The notes under the pieces were generated by a model, which was not told the origin of the DNA, did not search any database, and saw nothing but the letters and a program-made list of their open reading frames with translations. From contig NZ_VOEI01000001.1 of the NCBI RefSeq assembly GCF_007846095.1, positions 1,178,001-1,242,000 on the forward strand: DNA of 64,000 bases, given 5' to 3'. The translations under genes and the position numbers were made by a program. Origin of the DNA: Mucilaginibacter achroorhodeus. Lineage in GTDB: Bacteria; Bacteroidota; Bacteroidia; Sphingobacteriales; Sphingobacteriaceae. Of the stretch, positions 1 to 7,815 are shown piece by piece. Each line of letters begins with the position of its first letter. Within the stretch, counting starts at the first letter, position 1.

Positions 1-960
1 AAGATCGAGGAAGCCCAAAAAGGCTCCCTTTCATTTTTGGCTAACCCAAAGTATGAGCAGTTCCTTTACAGCACCAACGCGTCTATAGTAATTGTAAATA
101 ACACCCAACAGCTTACCGGCCCCGTAGGCGCCACCCTCATAAGGGTAGAGAATGCGTATAGTGCTTTTACGCTGCTATTAGAAAAGTACAACACATTTAA
201 ACTATATAAAGAAGGTATTGAACAGCCAAGCTTTATCCACGAAAGCGCCACCATTGGAGAAAACCCTTACATAGGAGCATTCGCTTATATTGGGCAGGGT
301 GTTAAAACCGGTAAAAACTGTAAAATATATCCTAATTGCTACATTGCAGATAACGTTACCCTTGGTGATAATGTAACGCTTTTTCCCGGTGTGGTGGTTT
401 ACTTTGATTGTGTAATTGGCAGCAACGTGATCATCCACTCGGGTGCCGTTATCGGTAGCGACGGCTTTGGCTTTGCTCCAAACGGGGATGGCAGCTACAC
501 CAAAATTGCACAAATAGGTAACGTTATCATTGAAGACAATGTTGAGATAGGTTCGAATACCACAATAGACCGTGCTACCATGGGTTCGACTATCATCCGC
601 AGAGGTGCCAAGATCGACAACCTGATCATGATTGCCCATAATGTTGAAATTGGTAGCCATACGGTAATGGCGGCTCAATCGGGCATATCAGGAAGTACTA
701 AGATAGGGTCGAGAGTAGTTATTGGTGGCCAGGTAGGTTTTGCCGGCCATTTAAACATTGCAGATGGCAGCCAGTTTGGCGCACAAACAGGTATTAATCA
801 CACTATAAAAGAAGAAAATAAGCAATGGGGCGGCTCTCCGCATCTGCCATACAAAGATTATCTTCGTGCCCACGTAAATATCAGGCGCTTACCTGATCTG
901 GAGCTGCGTGTGCGCGAGCTGGAGAAAATGATAAAAGACTTAAAAAAAGATGTTCAGTAA
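1..960 (+). CDS. lpxD: LpxD, UDP-3-O-acylglucosamine N-acyltransferase (5' end outside the window)
   Basis: Adds the N-linked 3-hydroxyacyl chain to UDP-3-O-acylglucosamine, the third step of lipid A synthesis, in the cytosol. The reading frame is open from base 1, so the N-terminus is cut off; the TTG at 37 is an internal codon, since the residues before it ([12 protein letters not shown]) are typical of the LpxD N-terminal domain. From about residue 65 the protein is a left-handed parallel beta-helix of hexapeptide repeats ([18 protein letters not shown]), with the conserved AHNVEIG stretch holding the expected catalytic His. The C-terminus is a short helix. It is followed after about 64 bases by lpxC-fabZ and lpxA on the same strand, a standard Bacteroidota lipid A cluster. 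Confidence 0.96.
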   Translation, partial: KIEEAQKGSLSFLANPKYEQFLYSTNASIVIVNNTQQLTGPVGATLIRVENAYSAFTLLLEKYNTFKLYKEGIEQPSFIHESATIGENPYIGAFAYIGQGVKTGKNCKIYPNCYIADNVTLGDNVTLFPGVVVYFDCVIGSNVIIHSGAVIGSDGFGFAPNGDGSYTKIAQIGNVIIEDNVEIGSNTTIDRATMGSTIIRRGAKIDNLIMIAHNVEIGSHTVMAAQSGISGSTKIGSRVVIGGQVGFAGHLNIADGSQFGAQTGINHTIKEENKQWGGSPHLPYKDYLRAHVNIRRLPDLELRVRELEKMIKDLKKDVQ

Positions 961-1024
961 TTCTGGCTCATCGGTATACTAACCAATGAACTATTGAACC
1001 AATGAACGAATGAGCAATATAAAA

Positions 1025-2422
1025 ATGAACGTAAAACAAAGAACTATTAAGGCACCGGTATCAATATCCGGCGTTGGTTTGCACACAGGCCAAAACGTTA
1101 CCATGACCTTTAACCCTGCACCTGAAAAGCATGGGTATAAATTCCGTCGTGTTGATTTGCCGGGCCAGCCCATTATTGACGCCGATTGCGATAACGTTAC
1201 GGATACCTCACGTGGTACCACGCTAACGCAAAACGGCGCAAGTGTTAGTACTGTAGAGCACGTGCTTGCCGCTTTGGTTGGTTTGGAGATAGACAACGTG
1301 CTGATTGATATGGATGCACAGGAAACCCCTATCATGGACGGTAGTTCTATACAATTCATTAACGCTATTGAAGAAACCGGCACTGTTGAACAGGATGCCG
1401 ACCGCGAATATTATCACATCCCTTATAATATCCACTATTCTGAGCCTGACCGTAAAGTTGATATGGTAGCAATGCCTTTGGATGATGATTACCGCTTTAC
1501 CTGCATGGTTGATTACAACTCGCAGGTATTAGGTAGCCAGCATGCAACCATCTCCAGTCTTAAGGAATTTAAGCGCGAGATAGCATCAAGCAGAACTTTC
1601 TGTTTCCTTCATGAGCTTGAAATGCTGGTTAAGCACGACCTTATAAAAGGAGGCGACCTTAACAACGCCATTGTAGTGGTTGATAAGGATGTTGATACAG
1701 AAGAATTAAGCCACCTGGCAAAATTATTTAACCGCGCAGATATCAGTGTTGCACCACAAGGCATCTTAAACAATATCGAGCTTCGCCACCAGAACGAGCC
1801 GGCACGCCACAAGCTGTTGGATATGATAGGCGACCTTGCGCTGGTTGGTGTTCCGCTAAAAGGCCATATTATGGCGGCCCGCCCCGGCCACGCTGCAAAC
1901 GTTGCCTTTGCTAAAAAGATAAAGGCACTTATCAAAAAAGAACGCAGCCGCAAGCATGTAAAGGTTTATGACCCTAACATGAAGCCGGTGTATGATACGG
2001 TACAGATCATGGAGATATTACCGCACCGCCCGCCGTTGCTGCTTATCGATAAGATCCTGGAATTAACCAAAACCCACGTGGTAGGTTTAAAGGCAGTTAC
2101 CATGAACGAGCCTTTCTTTGTGGGCCACTTCCCAGGTGCACCGGTAATGCCGGGTGTATTGCAGATAGAGGCAATGGCGCAAACAGGCGGTATCCTGGTA
2201 CTAAATACGGTTCCCGATCCGGAAAACTGGCTAACGCTTTTCCTTAAAATTGAAAATGCAAGATTTAAAGACAAGGTTTTGCCGGGTGATACGTTAATAT
2301 TCCGTTGTGACCTGGTAGCTCCTATCAGAAGGGGTATTGCCCAAATGAAAGGTATTGGTATGGTGGGCGAGAAAGTTGTGGTTGAAGCCGAGCTGATGGC
2401 GCAAATAGTTAAATACAAGTAA
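1025..2422 (+). CDS. lpxC-fabZ: Bifunctional LpxC deacetylase / FabZ dehydratase fusion
   Basis: Fusion of UDP-3-O-acyl-N-acetylglucosamine deacetylase (committed step of lipid A synthesis) with 3-hydroxyacyl-ACP dehydratase of fatty acid synthesis. With the start at 1025 (MNVKQRTIKAP) the protein has 465 residues; an ATG five codons upstream at 1010 is possible. In the LpxC half the zinc ligands are visible: His79 in STVEHVLAAL, and His262 and Asp266 in HKLLDMIGD. The FabZ half starts near residue 325 with ILPHRPPLLLID, has His368 in VGHFPGAPVMPG and Glu382 in QIEAMAQTGG. The fusion is a known Bacteroidota feature and couples lipid A and fatty acid supply. It is followed two bases later by lpxA, so translation is probably coupled. 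Confidence 0.97.
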   Translation: MNVKQRTIKAPVSISGVGLHTGQNVTMTFNPAPEKHGYKFRRVDLPGQPIIDADCDNVTDTSRGTTLTQNGASVSTVEHVLAALVGLEIDNVLIDMDAQETPIMDGSSIQFINAIEETGTVEQDADREYYHIPYNIHYSEPDRKVDMVAMPLDDDYRFTCMVDYNSQVLGSQHATISSLKEFKREIASSRTFCFLHELEMLVKHDLIKGGDLNNAIVVVDKDVDTEELSHLAKLFNRADISVAPQGILNNIELRHQNEPARHKLLDMIGDLALVGVPLKGHIMAARPGHAANVAFAKKIKALIKKERSRKHVKVYDPNMKPVYDTVQIMEILPHRPPLLLIDKILELTKTHVVGLKAVTMNEPFFVGHFPGAPVMPGVLQIEAMAQTGGILVLNTVPDPENWLTLFLKIENARFKDKVLPGDTLIFRCDLVAPIRRGIAQMKGIGMVGEKVVVEAELMAQIVKYK

Positions 2423-2424
2423 AT

Positions 2425-3210
2425 ATGATACAGCCGTTAGCATATATACACCCTCAGGCCAAAATTGCCGATAACGTAGTTATCGAGCCCTTTGTTACTA
2501 TCCACAAAGATGTGGAGATAGGCGAAGGTAGCTGGATAGGGTCAAACTCTGTTATTATGGATGGTGCGCGCATAGGTAAAAACTGCCGCATTTTTCCGGG
2601 TGCGGTTGTCTCTGCGCCACCGCAGGACCTTAAATATAAGGGTGAGGCAAGTACCGTTACCATTGGTGATAATACGGTTATCCGCGAATGCGTAACCCTT
2701 AACCGTGGTACGGCGCTTGATAAAAATACGACTACCATAGGTAAAAACTGCCTGCTAATGGCCTACACCCACGTTGCACACGATTGTGTTATCGGCGATA
2801 ACGTAATTATTGCTAACGCGGTACAGTTAGCTGGTCATATCAATGTGTATGACTATGCTTTCATCGGCGGAACATCTGCCGTTCACCAGTTTGTTGAAAT
2901 TGGTGCACATAGTATGATATCCGGCGGATCGCTGGTGCGTAAGGATGTACCGCCGTTCACTAAGGCAGGCCGCGAGCCATTGTCTTACATCGGCATCAAT
3001 TCGGTTGGTTTACGCCGTAGGGGATTCTCTGCCGAAACCATCAGCGAGATACAGGAAATCTATCGCATCATCTTCCTTAAAAAATACAACATCACCAAGG
3101 CCCTTGACATTATCGAAGCCGAATTTAACCCAACCGTTGAGCGTGACGAGATCGTTAACTTTGTTCAGAACTCGCAACGCGGTATCATGAAGGGTTTCGG
3201 GTCGGTGTAA
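2425..3210 (+). CDS. lpxA: LpxA, UDP-N-acetylglucosamine O-acyltransferase
   Basis: Transfers a 3-hydroxyacyl chain from ACP to UDP-GlcNAc, the first reaction of lipid A synthesis. The 261-residue length is usual for the family. The protein begins directly with left-handed beta-helix hexapeptide repeats (IHPQAKIADNVVIEPF, IGEGSWIGSNSVI) and ends in a C-terminal alpha-helical domain with RRRGFSAETISEIQEIY. The catalytic His lies in MAYTHVAHDCVIG, and the GGTSAVHQF segment is the usual neighbour of the active site. It starts two bases after the lpxC-fabZ stop and is probably the last lipid A gene of the operon; the ABC ATPase downstream is separated by an 81-base spacer carrying an inverted repeat. 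Confidence 0.97.
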   Translation: MIQPLAYIHPQAKIADNVVIEPFVTIHKDVEIGEGSWIGSNSVIMDGARIGKNCRIFPGAVVSAPPQDLKYKGEASTVTIGDNTVIRECVTLNRGTALDKNTTTIGKNCLLMAYTHVAHDCVIGDNVIIANAVQLAGHINVYDYAFIGGTSAVHQFVEIGAHSMISGGSLVRKDVPPFTKAGREPLSYIGINSVGLRRRGFSAETISEIQEIYRIIFLKKYNITKALDIIEAEFNPTVERDEIVNFVQNSQRGIMKGFGSV

Positions 3211-3229
3211 TTGTTGAGTTGATAGTTCA

Positions 3230-3270
3230 TGGTTCATAGCGAATAGTAAACGCTCTTTGACTATGAACCA
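3230..3270. repeat. Inverted repeat in lpxA-ABC spacer
   Basis: TGGTTCATAG (3230-3239) and CTATGAACCA (3261-3270) are perfect 10-base inverted arms within a spacer made of short words such as ttcatag and aaccatta. There is no T-run, so a rho-independent terminator is not obvious. Similar word-repeat spacers occur at 965-1010 and 9751-9810. Confidence 0.6.
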
Positions 3271-3291
3271 CCAACCATTAACCATTAATTA

Positions 3292-3921
3292 TTGAAAATC
3301 TCGCTCCAAAATATAGGCCGGCGGTTTAACCGCGAATGGATCTTCAGAGGTATTGATTATACCTTTGAAGGGCCGAAAAGCTATGCTGTTTTGGGATCAA
3401 ATGGTTCGGGTAAGTCAACCTTGCTACAGGTGCTTAATGGCAGTCTTCATCCATCAGCCGGTGAAATAAAATATAGTAATGTCGGTGCGGATATTGAACC
3501 GGAAAACGTATTCAACTATTTAAGCCTTGCGGCTCCCTATCTGGAAGTGATCGAGGATTTTTCTTTGACGGAGATGATCGATTTTCATTTTAAGTTTAAG
3601 AAGTACCGGCCAGGCATAGACAAACAAGTCGTTGCCGATATCCTTAACCTGCAGGGCAGCAACAATAAATTGATCCGCTATTTCTCCTCGGGCATGAAAC
3701 AGCGCTTGAAGCTGGCATTAGCCTTTTGCTCCGATACGCCGATGCTGATGCTGGATGAACCTACATCAAACCTCGATAACCAAGGTATTGACTGGTACCT
3801 GAGCCTGATAGAACAATACAGCGCCGGGAGGTTAACGATTATCTGCTCAAACCAGGAGCATGAGTATAGTTTCTGCGATAATACGTTGAGTATAGCGGAT
3901 TATAAGAGGGTTTCTGTATAA
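3292..3921 (+). CDS. ABC transporter ATP-binding protein (orphan, CcmA-like)
   Basis: ATPase subunit of an ABC system, 209 residues, with Walker A GSNGSGKST (about residues 36-44), signature SSGMKQRLKLA, and Walker B MLMLDEPTSNLD. The start is a TTG at 3292 because no ATG precedes the conserved MKISLQNIGRRFNREWIF beginning. No permease gene is adjacent, so the partner and substrate cannot be read from the context. The position where most ABC ATPases have the H-loop histidine (usually THD) reads SNQ (ICSNQEHEYSFC), so the switch residue is Asn or Gln here. Family-level similarity is to short CcmA/LolD-type ATPases. Placement after lpxA hints at an envelope role, but this is inference. Confidence 0.88.
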   Translation: MKISLQNIGRRFNREWIFRGIDYTFEGPKSYAVLGSNGSGKSTLLQVLNGSLHPSAGEIKYSNVGADIEPENVFNYLSLAAPYLEVIEDFSLTEMIDFHFKFKKYRPGIDKQVVADILNLQGSNNKLIRYFSSGMKQRLKLALAFCSDTPMLMLDEPTSNLDNQGIDWYLSLIEQYSAGRLTIICSNQEHEYSFCDNTLSIADYKRVSV

Positions 3922-3944
3922 TCTGAAATCTGTTAAATTGGGTT

Positions 3945-4111
3945 GCTCCTACGGAGCAAAAAGCAATCAATTACTTTTCTACAAAGCGGTTGTCCCTACA
4001 GGACAGCATATCTTCAAATAAACATAGGCTTAGATACCGGCGCTTTTTATACCTCGTTAGAGGTTACCGCTTTGTAGCCCGGAACAAATAAAATGTTTGC
4101 TCCGTAGGAGC
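3945..4111. repeat. 167-bp nested palindromic intergenic element
   Basis: Terminal perfect 16-base inverted arms (3945-3960 and 4096-4111, sequence GCTCCTACGGAGCAAA and its complement) enclose a second perfect 12-base pair of arms (CTACAAAGCGGT at 3979-3990, complement at 4066-4077). Small internal hairpins lie at 3991-4005 (TGTCC/GGACA) and 4051-4064 (ACCTC/GAGGT). Each terminal arm is itself a palindrome around TAC or GTA. No coding frame is present. The organisation resembles a REP/MITE-type repeat; copy number cannot be judged from one window. Confidence 0.8.
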
Positions 4112-4137
4112 TATCCCTCGAAATGTGACCATTCAAA

Positions 4138-5442
4138 TTACTTGCCCTTCCCGGACATATAATCGAGCGTTAAATTACACAAAGTTTTTACGCCGAGCGT
4201 GAAGCCGCTTTCATCGATGTAAAAATCGGGCGTATGGTGTGATGGTGCTGTTAAGCTGTTGCCTCCCTTAGGCATGCCTCCTAAAAAGAAGAACAGGCCA
4301 GGCACCTTTTCCTGGTAAAAGCTAAAATCTTCTGCACCCGTTACCGGTGGCACCAGCAGCACATTTGCTTTCCCTGCGGTTTCCTGCAGGGTTGGCAGCA
4401 TCTTTTGCGTAAGTGCAACATTGTTAAACGTAACCGGGTAATGGTTACTGTATGGCGCCCAAACTTCAGCGGTTGCACCATAAGCCTCAGCGGTTTTGGT
4501 AGCTATGCGTTTTACGTTTTCGTTAATCAGCTTTTCGTCGGCCGGGGTAAAGAAACGTAACGTGCCCAGCATCTCTACATTCTCAGGGATGATATTGAAA
4601 CGGGTACCTCCTTTGATAGCGCCGATAGTAACCACTGCAGGGTTCTCGGTGATGTTTACATTCCGGCTTACAATGCTCTGCAGAGAATTGATGATCTGTG
4701 CCGATACCACCATAGGGTCCACGCTCTGCCATGGGTATGCTCCGTGTGATGATTTCCCTTTAACCACTATCTTCAGATCATTAACGCCGGCCATCGTACC
4801 GCCGGGGCGATAAGTGAGCTTTCCTACTTCCACTGCCGAGGATATATGCAGGCCAAAAATGGCATCAACCTTTGGGTTTTGTAAAACGCCTTCTTTAACC
4901 ATTTGCTCTGCACCGCCTTTTTCCCCAACAGGCACACCTTCTTCAGCCGGTTGGAAGATAAACTTCACCGTACCATGCAGATCTTTCTTCATGCCGGAAA
5001 GCACCTCCGCCACACCCATTAAGATCGCCATGTGCGAATCATGGCCGCAGGCATGCATGGCGCCTACTTCCTGTCCGTTATATTGCGTTTTAACTTTTGA
5101 GGCAAAAGGCAGGTTAACCCGCTCGGTAACCGGCAGGCCGTCCATATCAGCCCGTAAGGCTATCACCGGCCCGGGATGCCCACCTTTTAGCAAACCTACC
5201 ACGCCGGTTGTTGCTACACCGGTTTGTACCTCAATACCTAAAGACTGCAAATGTTCGGCAATAATGCCCGATGTGCGAACCTCCCGGTTGCCCAGCTCCG
5301 GATGCTCATGAAAATCACGCCGCTAGCTGATCACTTTTTGTGTGATCGCATCTGCTTTTTTCGATGCTTCAGTTTTAAGATTTACCTGCGCAAATGCGGG
5401 AAGTGACAGGGCAGCAAGTGAGATAAGTAGCAGTTTCTTCAT
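4138..5442 (-). pseudogene. M20-family amidohydrolase interrupted by an in-frame TAG
   Basis: The frame encodes a secreted M20 metallo-amidohydrolase (family includes hippurate, IAA-amino acid and N-acyl amino acid hydrolases). The start at 5442 gives a signal peptide (MKKLLLISLAALSLPAFAQ). Codon 40 is TAG (5325-5323); the flanking residues KVIS and RRDFHEHPELGNRE align with the family motif where a Trp (TGG) is normal, so one G-to-A change explains the stop. The rest of the frame is open, with metal-binding motifs HACGHDSHM and EEGVPVGEKGG and a C-terminal TGAEDFSFYQ. Only a TTG at 5250 could restart translation, giving a product without signal peptide and without the first catalytic-domain motif. 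It may be a true nonsense mutation or a sequencing error. TAG is used as an ordinary stop elsewhere here. Confidence 0.88.
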
Positions 5443-5544
5443 GCCTAGGCGGGTTTGTATCGCTAATATAAGAAATCCAATCCATGTGCGCTTGTCCTTG
5501 CCATAAGTGCATTGGCAACTAAGTAACCCCTCCCTGCCTTTACG

Positions 5545-5581
5545 CTTTTCCCGCCGCACCCCTCCCCAAAGAGGGGAAAAG
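5545..5581. repeat. CCCCTC/GAGGGG palindromic element
   Basis: CCCCTC (5559-5564) and GAGGGG (5571-5576) form a hairpin around CCCAAA, with outer CTTTTCCC (5545-5552) facing GGGGAAAAG (5573-5581). The G/C-rich composition differs from its surroundings. A similar element lies at 46284-46302. It may also help terminate the TlpA-like gene that ends at 5624 on the minus strand. Confidence 0.5.
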
Positions 5582-5623
5582 TTGTAAGCTTGCAGATGCG
5601 AGTTGTCGCCTTCTTCTCTTATT

Positions 5624-6754
5624 TCACTTTTTATTAAAGTAATCATGCACGGCCTGGTCTACGTCCTGCAGGGCTATGTTTGCCTGCAGCAAGCGCCAAT
5701 TATCATCCAATAAAAAGTAGGTGGGCACAGCCTTTATTTTCCAGTTGGCTACATTAGGCGATTCGTTGCCTTTCAGATCAGATACCTGTATCCATTTGTC
5801 GGTGCTTTTAGGTGCGTTCTTTAGCCATGTTGCCTTGTCGGTATCGATTGAAACGCTAATAGTTGCAAACTTCTGGCGATCGCTTTCAGTCAGGATCAAC
5901 CCATTAGCCATTTTAGCGTGGTTTTGTTCTATTACCGGGCTGCCGCTTTTCCAAAACTCAACCAATATCACTTTCGCCTTAATGGCCTTTTTATCAAATG
6001 GCTTTCCATCAGTTGTTTGGCCAACAATATCTGCGGCAACCGAGCCAGGGATCAATTTAACCAATACGGCTACTTTATTACCTACCTTAATACCGTCGTC
6101 GGTGTTCTTAGCAGAGTCCGTAAGCATCGAATACACATCTGCATATTGCTGCGCGTATTCATCAAGATATTGCTCTGCAAGGATATGCGCTGCGGCCTGG
6201 CTGTTTGGGTTAGCTTTAAGATAAGCCGTCAATATTTTCGGCTCCATCTCGCGGCGCTGTTGCTGCAGATCACGGGTTTTGGCATATAGCGCGGCGCGTT
6301 CCTTTGGCTGCATGTCTTTCACTTCGCGGGTATCCAGGTATTTTACCATGGAGTCGATGGTATGGTCAAGCTTGCCGGCCATTTCATTTTCTAATTGATA
6401 ATATGCGCTAAGCTGTTGTTGTGTTTTAGAGTTGGTAGTTACTGTAGGATAACCTGCAGCCTGCGGCTCAACATTGTAGTCAACGTTTTCAAGATATAAA
6501 GTGAACTTGCGTTTGGCGCTTAAAGGCTTTGAGTCGTCGGTAACTGCAATATCGTAGTACCCGGGCGCCGCAAGAGGCTGAGCTACTTTACCCTCCCCGT
6601 CTTTTATGTTCTGAGTAAGAATAGTTTCGTTGAATTGGCTTAAAGTAATTTTGCCGTTAGCGATGCTTTTGTCTGTAATTGTTAACTGAAGCTTCGGCGT
6701 ACTTTTACAAGCGGTTAGTACGGCAATCAAGATGATAAAAGCGTAACGTTTCAT
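5624..6754 (-). CDS. Thioredoxin-fold lipoprotein without CXXC (TlpA/DUF4369-like)
   Basis: The start at 6754 gives a lipoprotein signal (MKRYAFIILIAVLTACKS, lipobox LTAC), so the protein is probably anchored in an envelope membrane. The N-terminal 100 residues resemble the DUF4369 beta domain of Bacteroidota TlpA-like proteins, residues 130-230 form a helical segment, and the C-terminal 130 residues have a thioredoxin-like fold (VILVEFWKSGSP, later AVPTYFLLDDNW with the cis-Pro). At the usual WCxxC position the sequence is FWKSGSPV: both redox cysteines are missing. It therefore should not act as a disulphide oxidoreductase; a binding role is possible. A further ATG at 6787 would destroy the lipobox signal and is rejected. 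The 181 bases between it and the M20 gene hold only the CCCCTC hairpin. Confidence 0.8.
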   Translation of the reverse strand: MKRYAFIILIAVLTACKSTPKLQLTITDKSIANGKITLSQFNETILTQNIKDGEGKVAQPLAAPGYYDIAVTDDSKPLSAKRKFTLYLENVDYNVEPQAAGYPTVTTNSKTQQQLSAYYQLENEMAGKLDHTIDSMVKYLDTREVKDMQPKERAALYAKTRDLQQQRREMEPKILTAYLKANPNSQAAAHILAEQYLDEYAQQYADVYSMLTDSAKNTDDGIKVGNKVAVLVKLIPGSVAADIVGQTTDGKPFDKKAIKAKVILVEFWKSGSPVIEQNHAKMANGLILTESDRQKFATISVSIDTDKATWLKNAPKSTDKWIQVSDLKGNESPNVANWKIKAVPTYFLLDDNWRLLQANIALQDVDQAVHDYFNKK

Positions 6755-6911
6755 TGATGTGGTGTAAGGTTGGCCCGAAATTAACAATTTGCGCCATTTT
6801 GTTGATAAGCGATTAAAGCTTACTTTTTTATGACCAAATTTAGATTGTTTCTAAATAGCTATTATCCCTGCTTTAAGCCGAAACCATTTATATCTTTTGG
6901 CTTTTAATAGA

Positions 6912-6919
6912 TACTTTTG
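6912..6919 (+). promoter_or_regulatory. Putative -7 box for sdhCAB
   Basis: TACTTTTG matches the Bacteroidota -7 consensus TAnnTTTG and ends 23 bases before the sdhC ATG. No convincing -33 TTTG at the usual 19-23 base distance was found; the nearest is at 6896-6899, 12 bases away. Confidence 0.5.
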
Positions 6920-6942
6920 CGGAAAAATAAATCTGATCTATA

Positions 6943-7728
6943 ATGAGCGAATTTAAACAAACCTTTAACTCCTCACTGGGAAAAAAGCTGATAATGGCTT
7001 TAACAGGCTTGTTTTTATGTACCTTCCTAATCGTACACGTGGGTGGTAACCTGCTGTTGTTTAAACACGATGATGGTTTTGCATTTAACAGCTATGCTAA
7101 CTTCTTAACGCATTTCCCGCCGATAGAGGTTATTGCATACCTTCTCTACTTCTTTATCATCCTGCACTCGGTATATGCTTTGGTGCTAACCATCAAAAAC
7201 CGCAGGGCAAGGCCGGTAGGTTATGCAGTAACTACGAAATCGCCAACATCCTGGTCATCAAAAAATATGGGCCTTTTAGGTTCTATTCTTTTGCTGTTCA
7301 TCGTTATCCACATGGGCGATTTTTGGTTTACCTACAAATACAAGGATATCCTTCCGTTTAAAGAGTATCGCACTAACCTTGCAACTAACCAAACAACAGC
7401 TTCTGAATACAAGCCGGAAGTACCAACGTTTGAGCGGTCGATCTCAACCGAGAACAACGTTGAGATTGTTAGGGTAAAAGACCTTCACTCACGCATCCAA
7501 TGGAGCTTTAGCCATCTTTGGTATGTTGTGTTTTATGTAATTGCTATGGTTGCTGTATCGTTCCACTTATTACACGGTTTCCAAAGCGCGTTTAAAACGC
7601 TTGGCTGGGTACACAAGAAATACGATGGCATTGTATCGTTTATCGGCACATGGCTTTTTGCGGTGATCATTCCGTTACTGTTTGCGCTGATGCCGATTAT
7701 TTATTATTTCCAAAGTTTAAATAAATAG
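6943..7728 (+). CDS. sdhC: Succinate dehydrogenase cytochrome b subunit
   Basis: Membrane anchor of complex II, b558 type. The 261 residues contain five predicted membrane segments (about 14-39, 58-84, 109-131, 191-217, 230-256). Histidines positioned for heme b ligation are seen in LIVHVGGN, IILHSVYA, IVIHMGD and SFHLLHGF, consistent with the diheme, single-polypeptide type B anchor found in Bacteroidota; there is no separate sdhD. It transfers electrons between the iron-sulphur subunit and menaquinone. It is first in the sdhCAB operon, 87 bases ahead of sdhA. Confidence 0.95.
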   Translation: MSEFKQTFNSSLGKKLIMALTGLFLCTFLIVHVGGNLLLFKHDDGFAFNSYANFLTHFPPIEVIAYLLYFFIILHSVYALVLTIKNRRARPVGYAVTTKSPTSWSSKNMGLLGSILLLFIVIHMGDFWFTYKYKDILPFKEYRTNLATNQTTASEYKPEVPTFERSISTENNVEIVRVKDLHSRIQWSFSHLWYVVFYVIAMVAVSFHLLHGFQSAFKTLGWVHKKYDGIVSFIGTWLFAVIIPLLFALMPIIYYFQSLNK

Positions 7729-7815
7729 TGATTGGCTGATTACGTGACTGGAGAATAGTTAAACGCTTAACCACCTCACACAATCAACCACTCATCACTC
7801 AATAAATAAAAAGAA

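Noticed and set aside
1010..2422. lpxC-fabZ fusion as a novel event or assembly artefact
   Set aside because: The fusion is an established Bacteroidota arrangement and both active sites are intact.
5323..5325. Genome-wide TAG recoding
   Set aside because: TAG ends ordinary genes here (sdhA at 9748-9750, feoA at 15696-15698), so reassignment is not supported.
5323..5646. Separate small gene of 107 codons starting at 5646
   Set aside because: Its last 39 residues are the signal peptide and N-terminus of the M20 enzyme; the upstream part is repeat-derived spacer.
6781..6942. Riboswitch or attenuator upstream of sdhC
   Set aside because: No conserved riboswitch core and no terminator-antiterminator pair found; only a -7 box match.
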